A stretch of DNA of 64,000 nt, from contig NZ_CP013854.1 of assembly GCF_001698125.1 (NCBI RefSeq), forward strand, positions 1,674,001 through 1,738,000, in the 5' to 3' direction. This document shows, piece after piece, positions 16,176 through 24,157 of this stretch. The notes below the pieces were generated by a model that had not been told where the DNA came from, ran no database searches, and saw only the letters and a program-made list of their open reading frames with translations. The translations under genes were made by a program, and so were the position numbers. This DNA comes from Pseudonocardia sp. HH130630-07 (lineage in GTDB: Bacteria > Actinomycetota > Actinomycetes > Mycobacteriales > Pseudonocardiaceae). The stretch's first letter is position 1; each line of letters begins with the position of its first letter.

Positions 16176-16210
16176 TGGCGTGCGCCACGTTCGTCACCGG
16201 CGGGTGACGC
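16176..16210 (-). terminator. Tandem hairpins after the DUF445 gene
   Basis: CGTGGCG/CGCCACG (about 16176-16191) and CGTCACC/GGTGACG (about 16193-16210) are consecutive 7-bp stems just beyond the DUF445 stop on the minus strand. Confidence 0.4.
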
Positions 16211-16217
16211 GGGTGTG

Positions 16218-17570
16218 TCAGCCGACGAGCAGCTCGCCGACGGTGTGGATCACCAGCCCGGCCAGGGCCCCGACGACGGTGCCGTTGATCCGGATCCACT
16301 GCAGGTCCCGCCCGACCTGGAGCTCGACCTTGCGCGAGGTCTCCTCGGCGTCCCAGCGCGCGACCGTCTCGGTGATCAGCGTGGTGATCTGGTGCCGGTA
16401 GTGCCGCACGACGTAGCACGCGGCGTCGGCCAGCCAGCCGTTCAGCTTGGCGGTGAGCTCCGGATCGCGGCCGAGCCGGCGGCCGAAGGCCATCAGCGCG
16501 TCCCGCGCCCGCAGCCGCAGCTCGTTCGACGGGTCGTCGGCGGCGTCGAGCACCATGCCCTTGACGACCGTCCACGCCCGGCCGATGAAGTGCTGCACCT
16601 CGGGGTGCTCGATCACCTGGCGCTTGACCTGCTCGGCGCGGTCCATCGTGGTCTCGTCGTGCTGGAGATCCTGCGCGAACTCGGCGAGGTAGCGGTCGAC
16701 GGCGTGCCGCAGCGGGTGCTCCGGATCGGTCTTGACCGCCCAGGCGTAGCCGCGGATCTCGGCGAAGAGCTTGTCCGCGACCATGTCGTCGACGAACCGC
16801 GGTGTCCAGGACGGCGCCCGGTCGTGCACGACCCGCAGCACCATGTCCTGGTTGTCGGCGACCCAGTCGTAGGCACGGTCGCAGACCAGATCGACCAGCC
16901 GCCGGTGCGCGCCGTCGACGAGCACGCCCTCCAGCGCCTTGCCCATCGGGGGCCCGACCGGGACCTCCATCAGCTTCCGGACCGCGACGGTCTCGATCAC
17001 GTTCTGCACGTCCTCGTCGCGCAGCACGGTGACGACCGCCCGCGCCGCGGTGACGAGCTCGGCGGTGACCCGGTCGGCGTTGGCCTGCTGGCCGATCCAG
17101 TGCCCGACCTGCTCGCTGACCCCGATCCGCTCCAGCTTGTCCCGGACCACGGCCTCGGACAGGAAGTTCTCGCCGACGAAGTCGCCGAGGCTGTCGCCGA
17201 TCGCGTCCTTCTTGCGCGGGATGATCGCCGTGTGCGGGATCGGCAGCCGCAGCGGGTGCCGGAACAGCGCGGTGACGGCGAACCAGTCGGCGAGTGCGCC
17301 GACCATGCCGGCCTCGGCGCTGGCCCGCAGGTACGCGGCCCACGGCAGCCCCTGGACCACCTCCAGGTACTTGGCGACGAAGAACACGACCGTCGCCCCC
17401 ACCAGGAAGCCGGTCGCGACCATCTTCATCCGGCGCAGGTCGCGTCGCTTCTGCTCGTCACCGGGGCCGAAACCGCCGAGCGGCGTGGCGGGCACCGAAC
17501 CGACGGTCCGGTCCCGCTGCGGGCTCGGTGCCGGGCGTTCCGGCGCTCGCGAGGTCTGCACGGGCTCCAT
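16218..17570 (-). CDS. DUF445 family membrane protein
   Basis: 450 residues. A hydrophilic N-terminal tail of about 48 residues is followed by a transmembrane segment (MVATGFLVGATVVFFVAKYL), the conserved block GMVGALADWFAVTALFRHPL and IPHTAIIPRKKD, a long helical region, and a second hydrophobic segment at the C-terminus (VVGALAGLVIHTVGELL). This is the full DUF445 arrangement, with both ends anchored and a large helical middle. The family has no established function. The gene appears monocistronic. Confidence 0.92.
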   Translation of the reverse strand: MEPVQTSRAPERPAPSPQRDRTVGSVPATPLGGFGPGDEQKRRDLRRMKMVATGFLVGATVVFFVAKYLEVVQGLPWAAYLRASAEAGMVGALADWFAVTALFRHPLRLPIPHTAIIPRKKDAIGDSLGDFVGENFLSEAVVRDKLERIGVSEQVGHWIGQQANADRVTAELVTAARAVVTVLRDEDVQNVIETVAVRKLMEVPVGPPMGKALEGVLVDGAHRRLVDLVCDRAYDWVADNQDMVLRVVHDRAPSWTPRFVDDMVADKLFAEIRGYAWAVKTDPEHPLRHAVDRYLAEFAQDLQHDETTMDRAEQVKRQVIEHPEVQHFIGRAWTVVKGMVLDAADDPSNELRLRARDALMAFGRRLGRDPELTAKLNGWLADAACYVVRHYRHQITTLITETVARWDAEETSRKVELQVGRDLQWIRINGTVVGALAGLVIHTVGELLVG

Positions 17571-17641
17571 AGTGCCGCGTATCGGGCACCGGCCGGTTCA
17601 GGGGCACGCGGGGAACGTTCCGGGGGCCCCCCGAGGAGGTC

Positions 17642-17678
17642 CGGCCGGGTCCGGGGGCTGTCCCGCCGGACCCGGCCG
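17642..17678 (-). terminator. Hairpin after the prim-pol-like gene
   Basis: A perfect 12-bp stem (CGGCCGGGTCCG with 17667-17678) with a 13-nt loop lies about 180 nt beyond the stop of the minus-strand gene at 17861. It may also be a structured upstream region of the DUF445 gene. Confidence 0.45.
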
Positions 17679-17860
17679 TAGCCGGTGGAGCGGCTGCGCG
17701 GCGAGGGAGAAGTGCCCCCTCGGGCGCCGCTACCGGTGTGCGCTCCGGCCGGTCCCGGCGCCTCCGCAGGTGGGAGGCGGCAGCGGGACGACACCGGGCG
17801 GAGTACGCACGGTCGCGCGGTCCGGCTCCTCGGCTCCGGCCGGGTCGCGCGTGTTCGGGG

Positions 17861-18358
17861 TCAGCGCTGGAGCGCCTCGACCCGTTCGGGCTCGGACGAC
17901 ACGGCTGCCCGGTTCCGGACCGCGTCACAGATCGCGTCGACGACGACCGAGGCCTCGGGCACCCGGTACCCGACCCGCGCCGGGGCGACCCGCCACTGGA
18001 CCCAGCCGTCGGGGCGCTCGGTCGGCGGGGCGACGACGCCGATGCCGTCGGTGTGCAGCACGACGTCGGCGTGCAGGCTCAGCTCGGCCGGCAGCGTGTG
18101 CCGCGGGGACATCGGGAACCACCACGTTCCCTCGGGTGTCGCGGCGACGGGCACGACCTCGCCCGCCTCGCGCAGCGTCCGGCAGACCTGACGGCCGACC
18201 GCGGTCGGCACCTCGACGACGTCGAGCACCTCCCCGGTCGCGAGGAGCACCTCCGCACCGGGTCCCGGGACGAGGGGCCAGCCGTGGTCGGTGTACTCGC
18301 GTGCGGCCGCACGCAGCTCCGCGCCATAGACGGCTCGGTAGCTGTCCCAGCGGGACAT
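17861..18358 (-). CDS. Small protein resembling the bifunctional primase/polymerase N-terminal domain
   Basis: 165 residues from the ATG at 18358, preceded by AAGGAAG at good spacing. The segment LRAAAREYTDHGWPLVPGPG matches the start of archaeo-eukaryotic prim-pol domains often found as stand-alone actinobacterial proteins. The metal-binding D-x-D/E of active prim-pols is not evident: the corresponding strand reads VVLHTDGIGVVAPP. No helicase, integrase or phage gene is nearby. It may be a repurposed, inactive domain of unknown role. The family call is moderate. Confidence 0.65.
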   Translation of the reverse strand: MSRWDSYRAVYGAELRAAAREYTDHGWPLVPGPGAEVLLATGEVLDVVEVPTAVGRQVCRTLREAGEVVPVAATPEGTWWFPMSPRHTLPAELSLHADVVLHTDGIGVVAPPTERPDGWVQWRVAPARVGYRVPEASVVVDAICDAVRNRAAVSSEPERVEALQR

Positions 18359-18673
18359 CGAGATCCACTTCCTTCCGTGTCGCCGAGCGCCTCCGTGGAG
18401 CCCGTCTGTGAAGTGCAACACCATGATGCGGGCTCCGGTCACGGGTTCGCGAGCACCTCGCGGCGAGGGCACGTGACGGCGAGACGAGCGGGAACGGGCG
18501 ACCGTGTGGCGTATCGACGGCCGGTGAACGGCAGATGACCGGGCGACGCGGTCCGACGACCGGTGGCAACCCCCCGCAGCTCACGGCGCTGCGCCGGTCG
18601 TCGTACCGCTCGACATGCCTCAATCGCCGATCTTCTTTACCATCGAGAGAAAATCCCGTTCCAGGAGGCGATC
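18359..18673. other. Divergent intergenic region
   Basis: 315 nt between the prim-pol-like gene and the TspO-like gene. It is GC-rich except for an AT-richer patch at about 18625-18660 just before the ribosome-binding site of the plus-strand gene. It should hold both promoters; no convincing -35/-10 pair or RNA gene was recognised. Confidence 0.4.
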
Positions 18674-19459
18674 ATGTCCACGGCGTTCACCGAACCGGCG
18701 GCCCGGCACCCGGCGACCAGGGCCGACACGGTGCGATCGGGGGCCGTGCTGGTCGCCGCCGTCCTGCAGGCGGTGGCCGGGTCGCTGGGCGGCAGCGGCT
18801 TCTTCGGGGAGTCCCAGCGCGTGCTCAGCGACCGCTACCCGTCGCTGCTGACCCCGGCGACGATCGCGTTCTCCGTCTGGCCGGTGATCTACCTGGCCCT
18901 GCTGCTGTTCGCGGTGTACCAGTCGCTGCCCGGCCAGCCCGCCCGGCCGGTGCACCGGGCGACCGGGTGGCCGTTCGTCCTGACGGCGGTGTGCAACGCC
19001 GGCTGGATCGTCGTCTTCTCCCAGGAGTACCTGGTCCCGGCCCAGGTGCTGATCGTCGCGCTGCTCGCGACGCTGGCCGTCGTCCTGTGGCGGCTCGCCG
19101 GTGTCCCGGCGGCCGGCACCGCCGACCGGCTGCTGGTGCACGGCCCGATGGCGTTCTACGCGGGCTGGGTGTCGCTGGCGACGGTCGCCGGTGCGTCGGT
19201 GACCCTGACCTACGCCGGCGCGGAGCTGGGCCCGCTCGGCGCGGCGCCGGTGCTGGCCGTCGCGGTGCTGGCGGTCGGCTACGCGACCCTGCGGACGACG
19301 GCGGCGCTGCCCTACGCGGCGACGGCGGTGTGGGCGCTGCTGTGGATCACGACCGAGGCCGGTGGGGTGGTCTCGGCCGTCGCGGCGGCCGGCGGGATCG
19401 GCGTGCTGGTCGTGGCCGCGCTCCGGGCCAGGGCCGGGACCCGGGCCGCGTTCGGCTGA
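18674..19459 (+). CDS. Multi-pass membrane protein, TspO/tryptophan-rich sensory-like
   Basis: 261 residues from the ATG at 18674, with AGGAGG 6 nt upstream. About seven to eight hydrophobic helices are present. Segments such as LTPATIAFSVWPVIYLALLLFA, NAGWIVVFSQEY and MAFYAGWVSLAT resemble the extended proteins annotated as tryptophan-rich sensory (TspO/MBR-related), which bind tetrapyrroles or lipids. It is longer than classical TspO (about 160 residues, five helices), so the link is distant. The gene stands alone, divergent from the prim-pol-like gene. Confidence 0.6.
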   Translation: MSTAFTEPAARHPATRADTVRSGAVLVAAVLQAVAGSLGGSGFFGESQRVLSDRYPSLLTPATIAFSVWPVIYLALLLFAVYQSLPGQPARPVHRATGWPFVLTAVCNAGWIVVFSQEYLVPAQVLIVALLATLAVVLWRLAGVPAAGTADRLLVHGPMAFYAGWVSLATVAGASVTLTYAGAELGPLGAAPVLAVAVLAVGYATLRTTAALPYAATAVWALLWITTEAGGVVSAVAAAGGIGVLVVAALRARAGTRAAFG

Positions 19460-19479
19460 CCGGGCCCGGACATGCCGAC

Positions 19480-19511
19480 GGCGCCGGACGTTCCCGTGGA
19501 ACGCCGGCGCC
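19480..19511. terminator. Bidirectional terminator between the TspO-like gene and cspA
   Basis: A 14-bp stem with a single bulged A (GGCGCCGG-CGTTCC with 19498-19511) and a 3-nt loop lies between the two convergent genes. A second 7-bp hairpin (CGCGGGG/CCCCGCG, about 19519-19537) is next to it on the cspA side. Confidence 0.7.
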
Positions 19512-19544
19512 GCCGGTCGACGCGGGGTCGTGCCCCGCGGGAAG

Positions 19545-19748
19545 TCAGATCACGCGGACCGAGTCGGCCTGCGGGCCCTTCTTGCCCTGGCTGGCCTGGA
19601 AGTCGACCCGCTGGTTCTCCTCCAGGCTACGGAAGCCGTTGGCCTCGATCGCGGAGTAGTGGACGAAAACGTCCGGTCCCTCGTCGTCGGTGGCGATGAA
19701 GCCGAAGCCCTTCTCGGCGTTGAACCACTTGACGGTGCCCTGCGGCAT
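19545..19748 (-). CDS. Cold-shock protein CspA family
   Basis: 67 residues, a complete cold-shock domain. RNP1 (KGFGFI) and RNP2 (VFVHYSAI) are intact, with the standard N-terminus [16 protein letters not shown] lies 7 nt before the ATG at 19748; longer frames upstream are spurious. CspA proteins bind single-stranded RNA/DNA and melt mRNA structure in cold or growth transitions. A candidate -10 box far upstream would give an mRNA leader of about 160 nt, typical of cold-regulated csp genes. Confidence 0.95.
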   Translation of the reverse strand: MPQGTVKWFNAEKGFGFIATDDEGPDVFVHYSAIEANGFRSLEENQRVDFQASQGKKGPQADSVRVI

Positions 19749-20336
19749 AGCTTTGTCCTTCTCAGATGGAGCGGTTCCGGGCCTCACGGCGAGGCGCCGG
19801 AGGTCGCGCGGGCGGCGTCGGAGACACGTCCGCATCACCGGCGAAGCCCACCGTCACAACTTCACACGGACGCTTCACGGCGATCGGGAGAAGAACGACT
19901 GCAACCGGAGCGGACGCTACCACCCTCCGAAGCGGATCCCACCCGGACCGCGCGAACGATCTTCCGCACCGCGTCCGCGGTGCTCCGGAACGAGATCACC
20001 GACCGTTATCGACGGGGCCGGATCCGAGCACCGCCGGTCACCGGCTGCGCGAACGGGTGAGCACGGAGCGGGTTCCACGCCGATGGGTGAGCGCCGCCCG
20101 GCGGGACACACCGGGCCGGGTGACGGACGGGCCCCGGCCCCCTCCCGGAACCCTCCGGTACCCCCATCGAGGTCGCCCGTTTCGGGACTGGCCCGATCCG
20201 AATCGGTCTCTGCGTGACCGATGGGGCTCCCGTGGCGGGTGTGGCCACGATCAGGTCACTGGTGGAACACCCGCGGTCACCGCAAGCTCTGCGCCGTCAG
20301 TCACCTCGTGCAGCACCGCCCTCTGGAGAAACGAAC
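19749..20336. other. Divergent intergenic region of cspA and the Pro-rich secreted protein
   Basis: 588 nt without a credible gene; frames here are Arg/Pro-rich with no recognisable domain. It should contain the cspA leader on the minus side and the promoter of the secreted protein on the plus side. Confidence 0.5.
19914..19919 (-). promoter_or_regulatory. Candidate -10 box for cspA
   Basis: TAGCGT on the minus strand. It would start a transcript near 19907 with a leader of about 160 nt before the cspA ATG, the length known for cold-shock mRNAs. No clear -35 is visible. Confidence 0.3.
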
Positions 20337-21437
20337 GTGCGATCCCGAGTCACCACCTCCGTCGCCCTGACCTTCATGATCGGCACCCTGGGTGTGTGCG
20401 GCGCCGGCGTGGCCGGCGCGGCCGAACCCGTCCGTGCCTCCGTCGCCCCGGCCGGCAGCATCGCCCCGGCCTTCAGCACCGCACCGGCCGACACGATGGA
20501 CGGTCCGCTGGACCGCCTGGTCGACACGCTGTTCGGCGGCGGCTCGACCGACGCCGACACCTTCTTCGACGAACCCGCCGACGTCGGCGGGGCACCGGCC
20601 GCGCCGGCGGCCGCACTGCCCGCGCCCGCCGCACCGGCGGTGCCGGGCCAGGCCGCCCTCCCGGCCGACGCCGCGCAGCCGCTCGTCCCGGGGGCGCCCG
20701 GCCAGCCCGGCGTCCCGGGGGCACCCGTCGTGCCCGGTGCTCCGGGGGCATCCCTCCAGCCCGGCGTCCCGGGCGCGCCCGTCCTGCCCGGCGTCCCGGC
20801 GGCGCCGGGGGCCGTGGCCGCTCCCGTCCCGGGGGCGCCGATGCTGCCGGCGGCACCCGGCGCTCCGGCGCTGCCGGTGCCTGCTCCGGCCGGTCAGGAC
20901 CCGGCCGCGCTGACCGGTGCCGCTCCGGAGTCCGTCGTCGCACCCGATGCCGTCGCGAACCCCGGTGCCCCGGCGGGGACCGTGGCCGCCCCGGGTGCGG
21001 CACCGGCGCCCCTGATGGCCGGTGCGCCCGTCGCACCGGTCGCCGACCAGCAGGTTCCCGAGCCGCCGCCGGTGCCCGCCCCGCCGGTGCCGGCCCCCAC
21101 CCTCCCGCAGGCACCGGCCGTGCCGGGCGCTCCGCAGGTACCGGGGGCGCCGGTCGATCCCGCGGTCCCCGGCGCGCCTGCGGTGCCGGGTGCGCCCGCG
21201 GTGCCGGGCGCCCCTGCGCTGCCCGGCGCCCCCGCGGTGCCCGGCGCACCCGCGGTACCGGGTGCCCCTGCGCTGCCCGGTGCGCCCGCGGTGCCCGGCG
21301 CGCCCGCGCTGCCGGCCGCCCCCGCGGTACCCGCCGCCCAGGAGGCCCCGGCAGCGGACCCGGTCGTCGCACCGGACGCGGTCGAGGCGCCGTCCGCCCC
21401 GAGCCTCTGGCAGCGCCTGTTCGGCTCGCCCCGCTGA
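20337..21437 (+). CDS. Secreted Pro/Ala/Gly-rich repeat protein
   Basis: 366 residues from the GTG at 20337 with GGAG 8 nt upstream. A signal peptide (about residues 1-29, ending AGVAGA) is followed by an acidic segment (LDRLVDTLFGGGSTDADTFFDEPAD) and roughly 250 residues of Pro/Ala/Gly/Val. Near the C-terminus the hexapeptide PGAPAV/PGAPAL repeats about nine times, encoded by 18-bp units at about 21170-21320. Gly falls every sixth rather than every third residue, so it is not collagen-like. The end is SLWQRLFGSPR. No anchor motif is seen. It could be a wall-spanning or matrix protein; function unknown. Confidence 0.8.
   Translation: MRSRVTTSVALTFMIGTLGVCGAGVAGAAEPVRASVAPAGSIAPAFSTAPADTMDGPLDRLVDTLFGGGSTDADTFFDEPADVGGAPAAPAAALPAPAAPAVPGQAALPADAAQPLVPGAPGQPGVPGAPVVPGAPGASLQPGVPGAPVLPGVPAAPGAVAAPVPGAPMLPAAPGAPALPVPAPAGQDPAALTGAAPESVVAPDAVANPGAPAGTVAAPGAAPAPLMAGAPVAPVADQQVPEPPPVPAPPVPAPTLPQAPAVPGAPQVPGAPVDPAVPGAPAVPGAPAVPGAPALPGAPAVPGAPAVPGAPALPGAPAVPGAPALPAAPAVPAAQEAPAADPVVAPDAVEAPSAPSLWQRLFGSPR
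21170..21320 (+). repeat. 18-bp tandem repeat array in the secreted protein gene
   Basis: Degenerate 18-bp units encode PGAPA(V/L), differing mostly at third positions. Eight to nine consecutive copies are visible. Copy number is likely to vary between strains. Confidence 0.7.
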
Positions 21438-21461
21438 TCCGTCGCCCGCCCCCGGACCCGG

Positions 21462-21527
21462 GGTGATCACCGATCGGGAAGGGATCCGGCCACCCGTGGC
21501 CGTTCCGCTTCCCGATCGGTGATCACC
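21462..21527. terminator. 20-bp perfect inverted repeat between convergent genes
   Basis: GGTGATCACCGATCGGGAAG (21462-21481) is exactly complementary to 21508-21527, and an inner GGCCAC/GTGGCC hairpin fills the loop. It lies between the stop of the secreted protein (plus) and the stop of the TetR gene (minus), so it is probably a bidirectional terminator. Each arm also contains the self-complementary GGTGATCACC. Confidence 0.65.
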
Positions 21528-21531
21528 GGGT

Positions 21532-22194
21532 TCAGGACAGCTCGGTCGCCCAGCCGCGTTCGAGGGAGCGCAGGACGCGGTCCAGCAGCGCGGCGAGCTC
21601 GGCGCCGTCGTCGGCCAGCCAGCGTTCGTAGGCCGCGAGGCAGACCCCGAGGCAGGCGTGTCCGACGCTCTGCGGCACCAGCGCCGAGGCCGGCTCGCCA
21701 CGCCGCTGTGCCACGAAGTCCGCCACGACCTGGCGCCACGCGGCGTAGCGCAGCGTCGAGTGCGCCTGCAGCGCGGGCGTACGCAGGATCAGTTCCAACC
21801 GGCGCCGGTGCCAGGGCTGCTCGGCCGGCTCGACGTGGTTGAACTCCAGCACCGCCCGGCGGATGCCCGCGAGCACCGGCAGGTCCGGCGGCTGCGCGGC
21901 GAGCACCGCGCGCATCCGGACCAGCTGCTCGTCGAAGGCGCCCCAGGCCACGTCGTTCTTCGAGGCGTAGTAGCGGAAGAAGGTACGGCGGCCGATCTGC
22001 GCGGCCTGCGCGATGTCGTCGACGGTCGTGTGCTCGAAGCCCTGCTCGGCGAACATCTCCAGGGCCACGTGCTCGATCTCGGAGCGGGAGGTGACCGGGC
22101 GCCTGCCGACCCGCCGCGACGGCCCGGCCCCCGCGCCGGGCCCGGCACCGCCACGGGTGCTGCCCTCGGTGTCGTTCCCGGCCGTGGCCGACAT
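21532..22194 (-). CDS. TetR regulator of the mycofactocin-system (MftR) type
   Basis: 220 residues from the ATG at 22194. A Gly/Ala-rich N-terminal tail leads to a TetR helix-turn-helix (about 38-85: ALEMFAEQGFEHTTVDDIAQAAQIGRRTFFRYYASKNDVAWG) and a ligand domain with AHSTLRYAAWRQVVADFVAQR. These segments are those of MftR, the repressor of mycofactocin clusters, which responds to long-chain acyl-CoAs in mycobacteria. No mftA precursor or maturase genes are present in the window, so it is an orphan here or controls distant genes. It is divergent from a sigma-factor gene 248 nt away. Confidence 0.8.
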   Translation of the reverse strand: MSATAGNDTEGSTRGGAGPGAGAGPSRRVGRRPVTSRSEIEHVALEMFAEQGFEHTTVDDIAQAAQIGRRTFFRYYASKNDVAWGAFDEQLVRMRAVLAAQPPDLPVLAGIRRAVLEFNHVEPAEQPWHRRRLELILRTPALQAHSTLRYAAWRQVVADFVAQRRGEPASALVPQSVGHACLGVCLAAYERWLADDGAELAALLDRVLRSLERGWATELS

Positions 22195-22442
22195 CGCCGG
22201 TTCCCCGCGCTCCCGGCCCCACCGCACCGCCGCGGGCGCGCCGGGGAGGCCGTTCGGGCGCGCCGGCGGATCATCCCACGCAGGGCCGTCGGCCGCCCCG
22301 GGCACCGCACGTCGCCCCGGCCACCCGTCCGTTCACCGGAAAGGACTCCATTTTGTCGGGGTGTCGCGGCACACTCGCCCACACGGACGGACCGGGATCG
22401 CCCCGGGCCACCCCGCAGGGGGACGTCTCGAGGGGGATCGGC

Positions 22443-23486
22443 ATGAGTGCACCCGCACGGACCGGTGACGGCACCGACCAGGTCGACCGGCCACTCGACC
22501 TGCAGATCGAGGACCACCGTCGCGAGCTCACCGGCTACTGCTACCGCATGCTCGGTTCCGCCTTCGAGGCGGAGGACGCGGTGCAGGACACGATGATCAG
22601 GGCGTGGAAGGGCCTCGCGAAGTTCGACGGCCGGTCCTCGCTGCGGTCCTGGCTCTACCGCATCGCCACGAACGTCTGCATCGACGCGCTGAACGGGCGC
22701 AAGCGCCGGGCCGTGCCGATGGACATCGGCGGGCCCGGTGCGCCGGTCGCGGAGTCGCTGCGCGAGCCGCTGCCGGACGCGGAGTGGCTGGAGCCGATGC
22801 CCGACGCACGGGTCTCCACCCCGGCCGGCGACCCGGCGGACAAGGCGATCGCCCGGGAGACGATCCGGCTGGCGTTCATCGCCGCACTGCAGCACCTGCC
22901 GGCCCGGCAGCGCGCCGTGCTCATCCTGCGCGAGGTGCTGTGCTGGAAGGCCGCCGAGGTCGCCACGCTGCTCGACACCTCGGTCGCGTCGGTGAACAGC
23001 GCGCTGCAGCGGGCCCGCGCCACCCTCTCCGAGCAGGGCATCTCCGAGTCCGCACCGCAGGAGGCCCCGGCGCTCGACGCGGAGCGGACCGACCTGCTGA
23101 TGCGGTACATGGCGGCGTTCGAGGCGTTCGACATGGAGGCGCTGACGGCGCTGCTGCACGCCGACGTCGAGCAGAACATGCCGCCGCTGGAGCTGTGGTT
23201 CCGCGGTCGGGAGGACGTGATCGCCTGGATGGCCACCGGCCCCGGCCAGGGCTGCCGCGGTTCGCGGGTCGCCCCGGTCGAGATCAACGGGACGGTCGGG
23301 TTCGCCCAGTGGAAGCCGTCCGGCCCGGACGGCGAGTTCGAGGCCTGGGGCATCCAGGCCCTGCGGATCGAGGACGGCGCGGTCACCGGCCTCAGCATCT
23401 TCCTGAACAAGGATCTCTTCGGCTACTTCGGCCTGCCGCTGAAGCTGGCCGATGCACCGGAGCTGTGGGAGCCCAAGACGGTCTGA
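22443..23486 (+). CDS. SigG-like ECF sigma factor with C-terminal SnoaL-like domain
   Basis: 347 residues from the ATG at 22443, preceded by GAGGGGG. Region 2 (about 20-90: HRRELTGYCYRMLGSAFEAEDAVQDT) and region 4 (about 145-200: LPARQRAVLILREVL, SVNSALQRAR) are complete. A SnoaL-like domain (about 210-347) follows, as in SigG and other ECF groups in which this extension modulates activity in place of an anti-sigma factor. No anti-sigma gene is adjacent, which fits. It lies divergent from the MftR-like regulator, so cross-control is possible. Confidence 0.9.
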   Translation: MSAPARTGDGTDQVDRPLDLQIEDHRRELTGYCYRMLGSAFEAEDAVQDTMIRAWKGLAKFDGRSSLRSWLYRIATNVCIDALNGRKRRAVPMDIGGPGAPVAESLREPLPDAEWLEPMPDARVSTPAGDPADKAIARETIRLAFIAALQHLPARQRAVLILREVLCWKAAEVATLLDTSVASVNSALQRARATLSEQGISESAPQEAPALDAERTDLLMRYMAAFEAFDMEALTALLHADVEQNMPPLELWFRGREDVIAWMATGPGQGCRGSRVAPVEINGTVGFAQWKPSGPDGEFEAWGIQALRIEDGAVTGLSIFLNKDLFGYFGLPLKLADAPELWEPKTV

Positions 23487-23566
23487 CCGCAGCGGCGGGG
23501 TGCTCGCCGTCGGCGAACCGCGTCCGCCGTGGGCGGAACGGGCGGCCGGCGGTCCGGGCGCCGACC

Positions 23567-23572
23567 TAGCGT
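23567..23572 (+). promoter_or_regulatory. Candidate -10 box of the ClpP-like gene
   Basis: TAGCGT lies 30 nt before the ATG at 23603. A GGAGG ribosome site follows at 23593-23597. Confidence 0.5.
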
Positions 23573-23602
23573 CGGGGCGCACCACAGAGAACGGAGGCCC
23601 CG

Positions 23603-24157
23603 ATGCCCGTCCTGTCCACCGTGCCCGATCTCGCCGACCGGCTGCTCGGCCCGCGGATCGTCCTGCTCGCCCGGGAGCTGGACGACGACGTGGCCGCCGA
23701 GACCTGCGGCCGCCTGCTCCTGCTCGCCGCGGAGGACTCGCGCCGCGAGGTGACCCTGCAGATCCTCTCCCCCGGTGGGTCGCCGGTGGCCGCGATGGCG
23801 GTGCACGACACCGTGCGGTCGCTGCCGGTCGACGTCGTCACCGTCGCGAACGGGTCGCTGGCCGGGCCGGTGCCGTTCCTGGTGGCGTCCGGCACGCCGG
23901 GGCGGCGGTTCGCGCTGCCGCACGCGTCCTTCCACGTGCCGGCGACCGGGACGGCCGGCACGGCGTCGGTCCGCGGCAGCCACCCGGGCGACGTCCGGGT
24001 GCTGGCGGAGCACCTGCAGCAGCGGCGCACCGAGATCGACGAGCTCACCGCCCGCTACTGCGGTGGCCCGGTGGCCGGCCCCCGGGAGCGGTGGCTGGGC
24101 GCGGCCGAGGCCGCGGCGGCCGGGATCGTCGACCACGTCCGCGGAGTGGATAGTTAG
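23603..24157 (+). CDS. ClpP-like protein with altered catalytic positions
   Basis: 184 residues with a clean start (GGAGG 5 nt upstream). The ClpP/crotonase fold is recognisable: LQILSPGGSPVAAMAVHDTV, the strand after the oxyanion loop, GRRFALPHASFH and GIVDHV. Where ClpP has G-Q-A-A-S-M-G this protein has G-S-L-A-G-P-V, placing G88 at the Ser. H111 may match the catalytic His but its context is shortened. The E. coli D171 position appears to be E162 (RERWLGAAEA). It is therefore probably an inactive subunit or a protein with another role. A MerR gene follows 9 nt later. Confidence 0.8.
   Translation: MPVLSTVPDLADRLLGPRIVLLARELDDDVAAETCGRLLLLAAEDSRREVTLQILSPGGSPVAAMAVHDTVRSLPVDVVTVANGSLAGPVPFLVASGTPGRRFALPHASFHVPATGTAGTASVRGSHPGDVRVLAEHLQQRRTEIDELTARYCGGPVAGPRERWLGAAEAAAAGIVDHVRGVDS

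Noticed and set aside
20337..21437. Collagen-like protein
   Set aside because: Gly does not occur at every third position; the repeat period is six residues.
21532..23486. A mycofactocin biosynthetic cluster
   Set aside because: Only an MftR-like regulator is present. No precursor peptide with the conserved C-terminal Val-Tyr, no radical SAM maturase and no MftE/F genes occur on either side.
21789..23585. Minus-strand frame opposite the sigma factor and merging into the TetR gene
   Set aside because: The part over the sigma factor is an antisense shadow, and the part within the TetR gene is out of the TetR frame.
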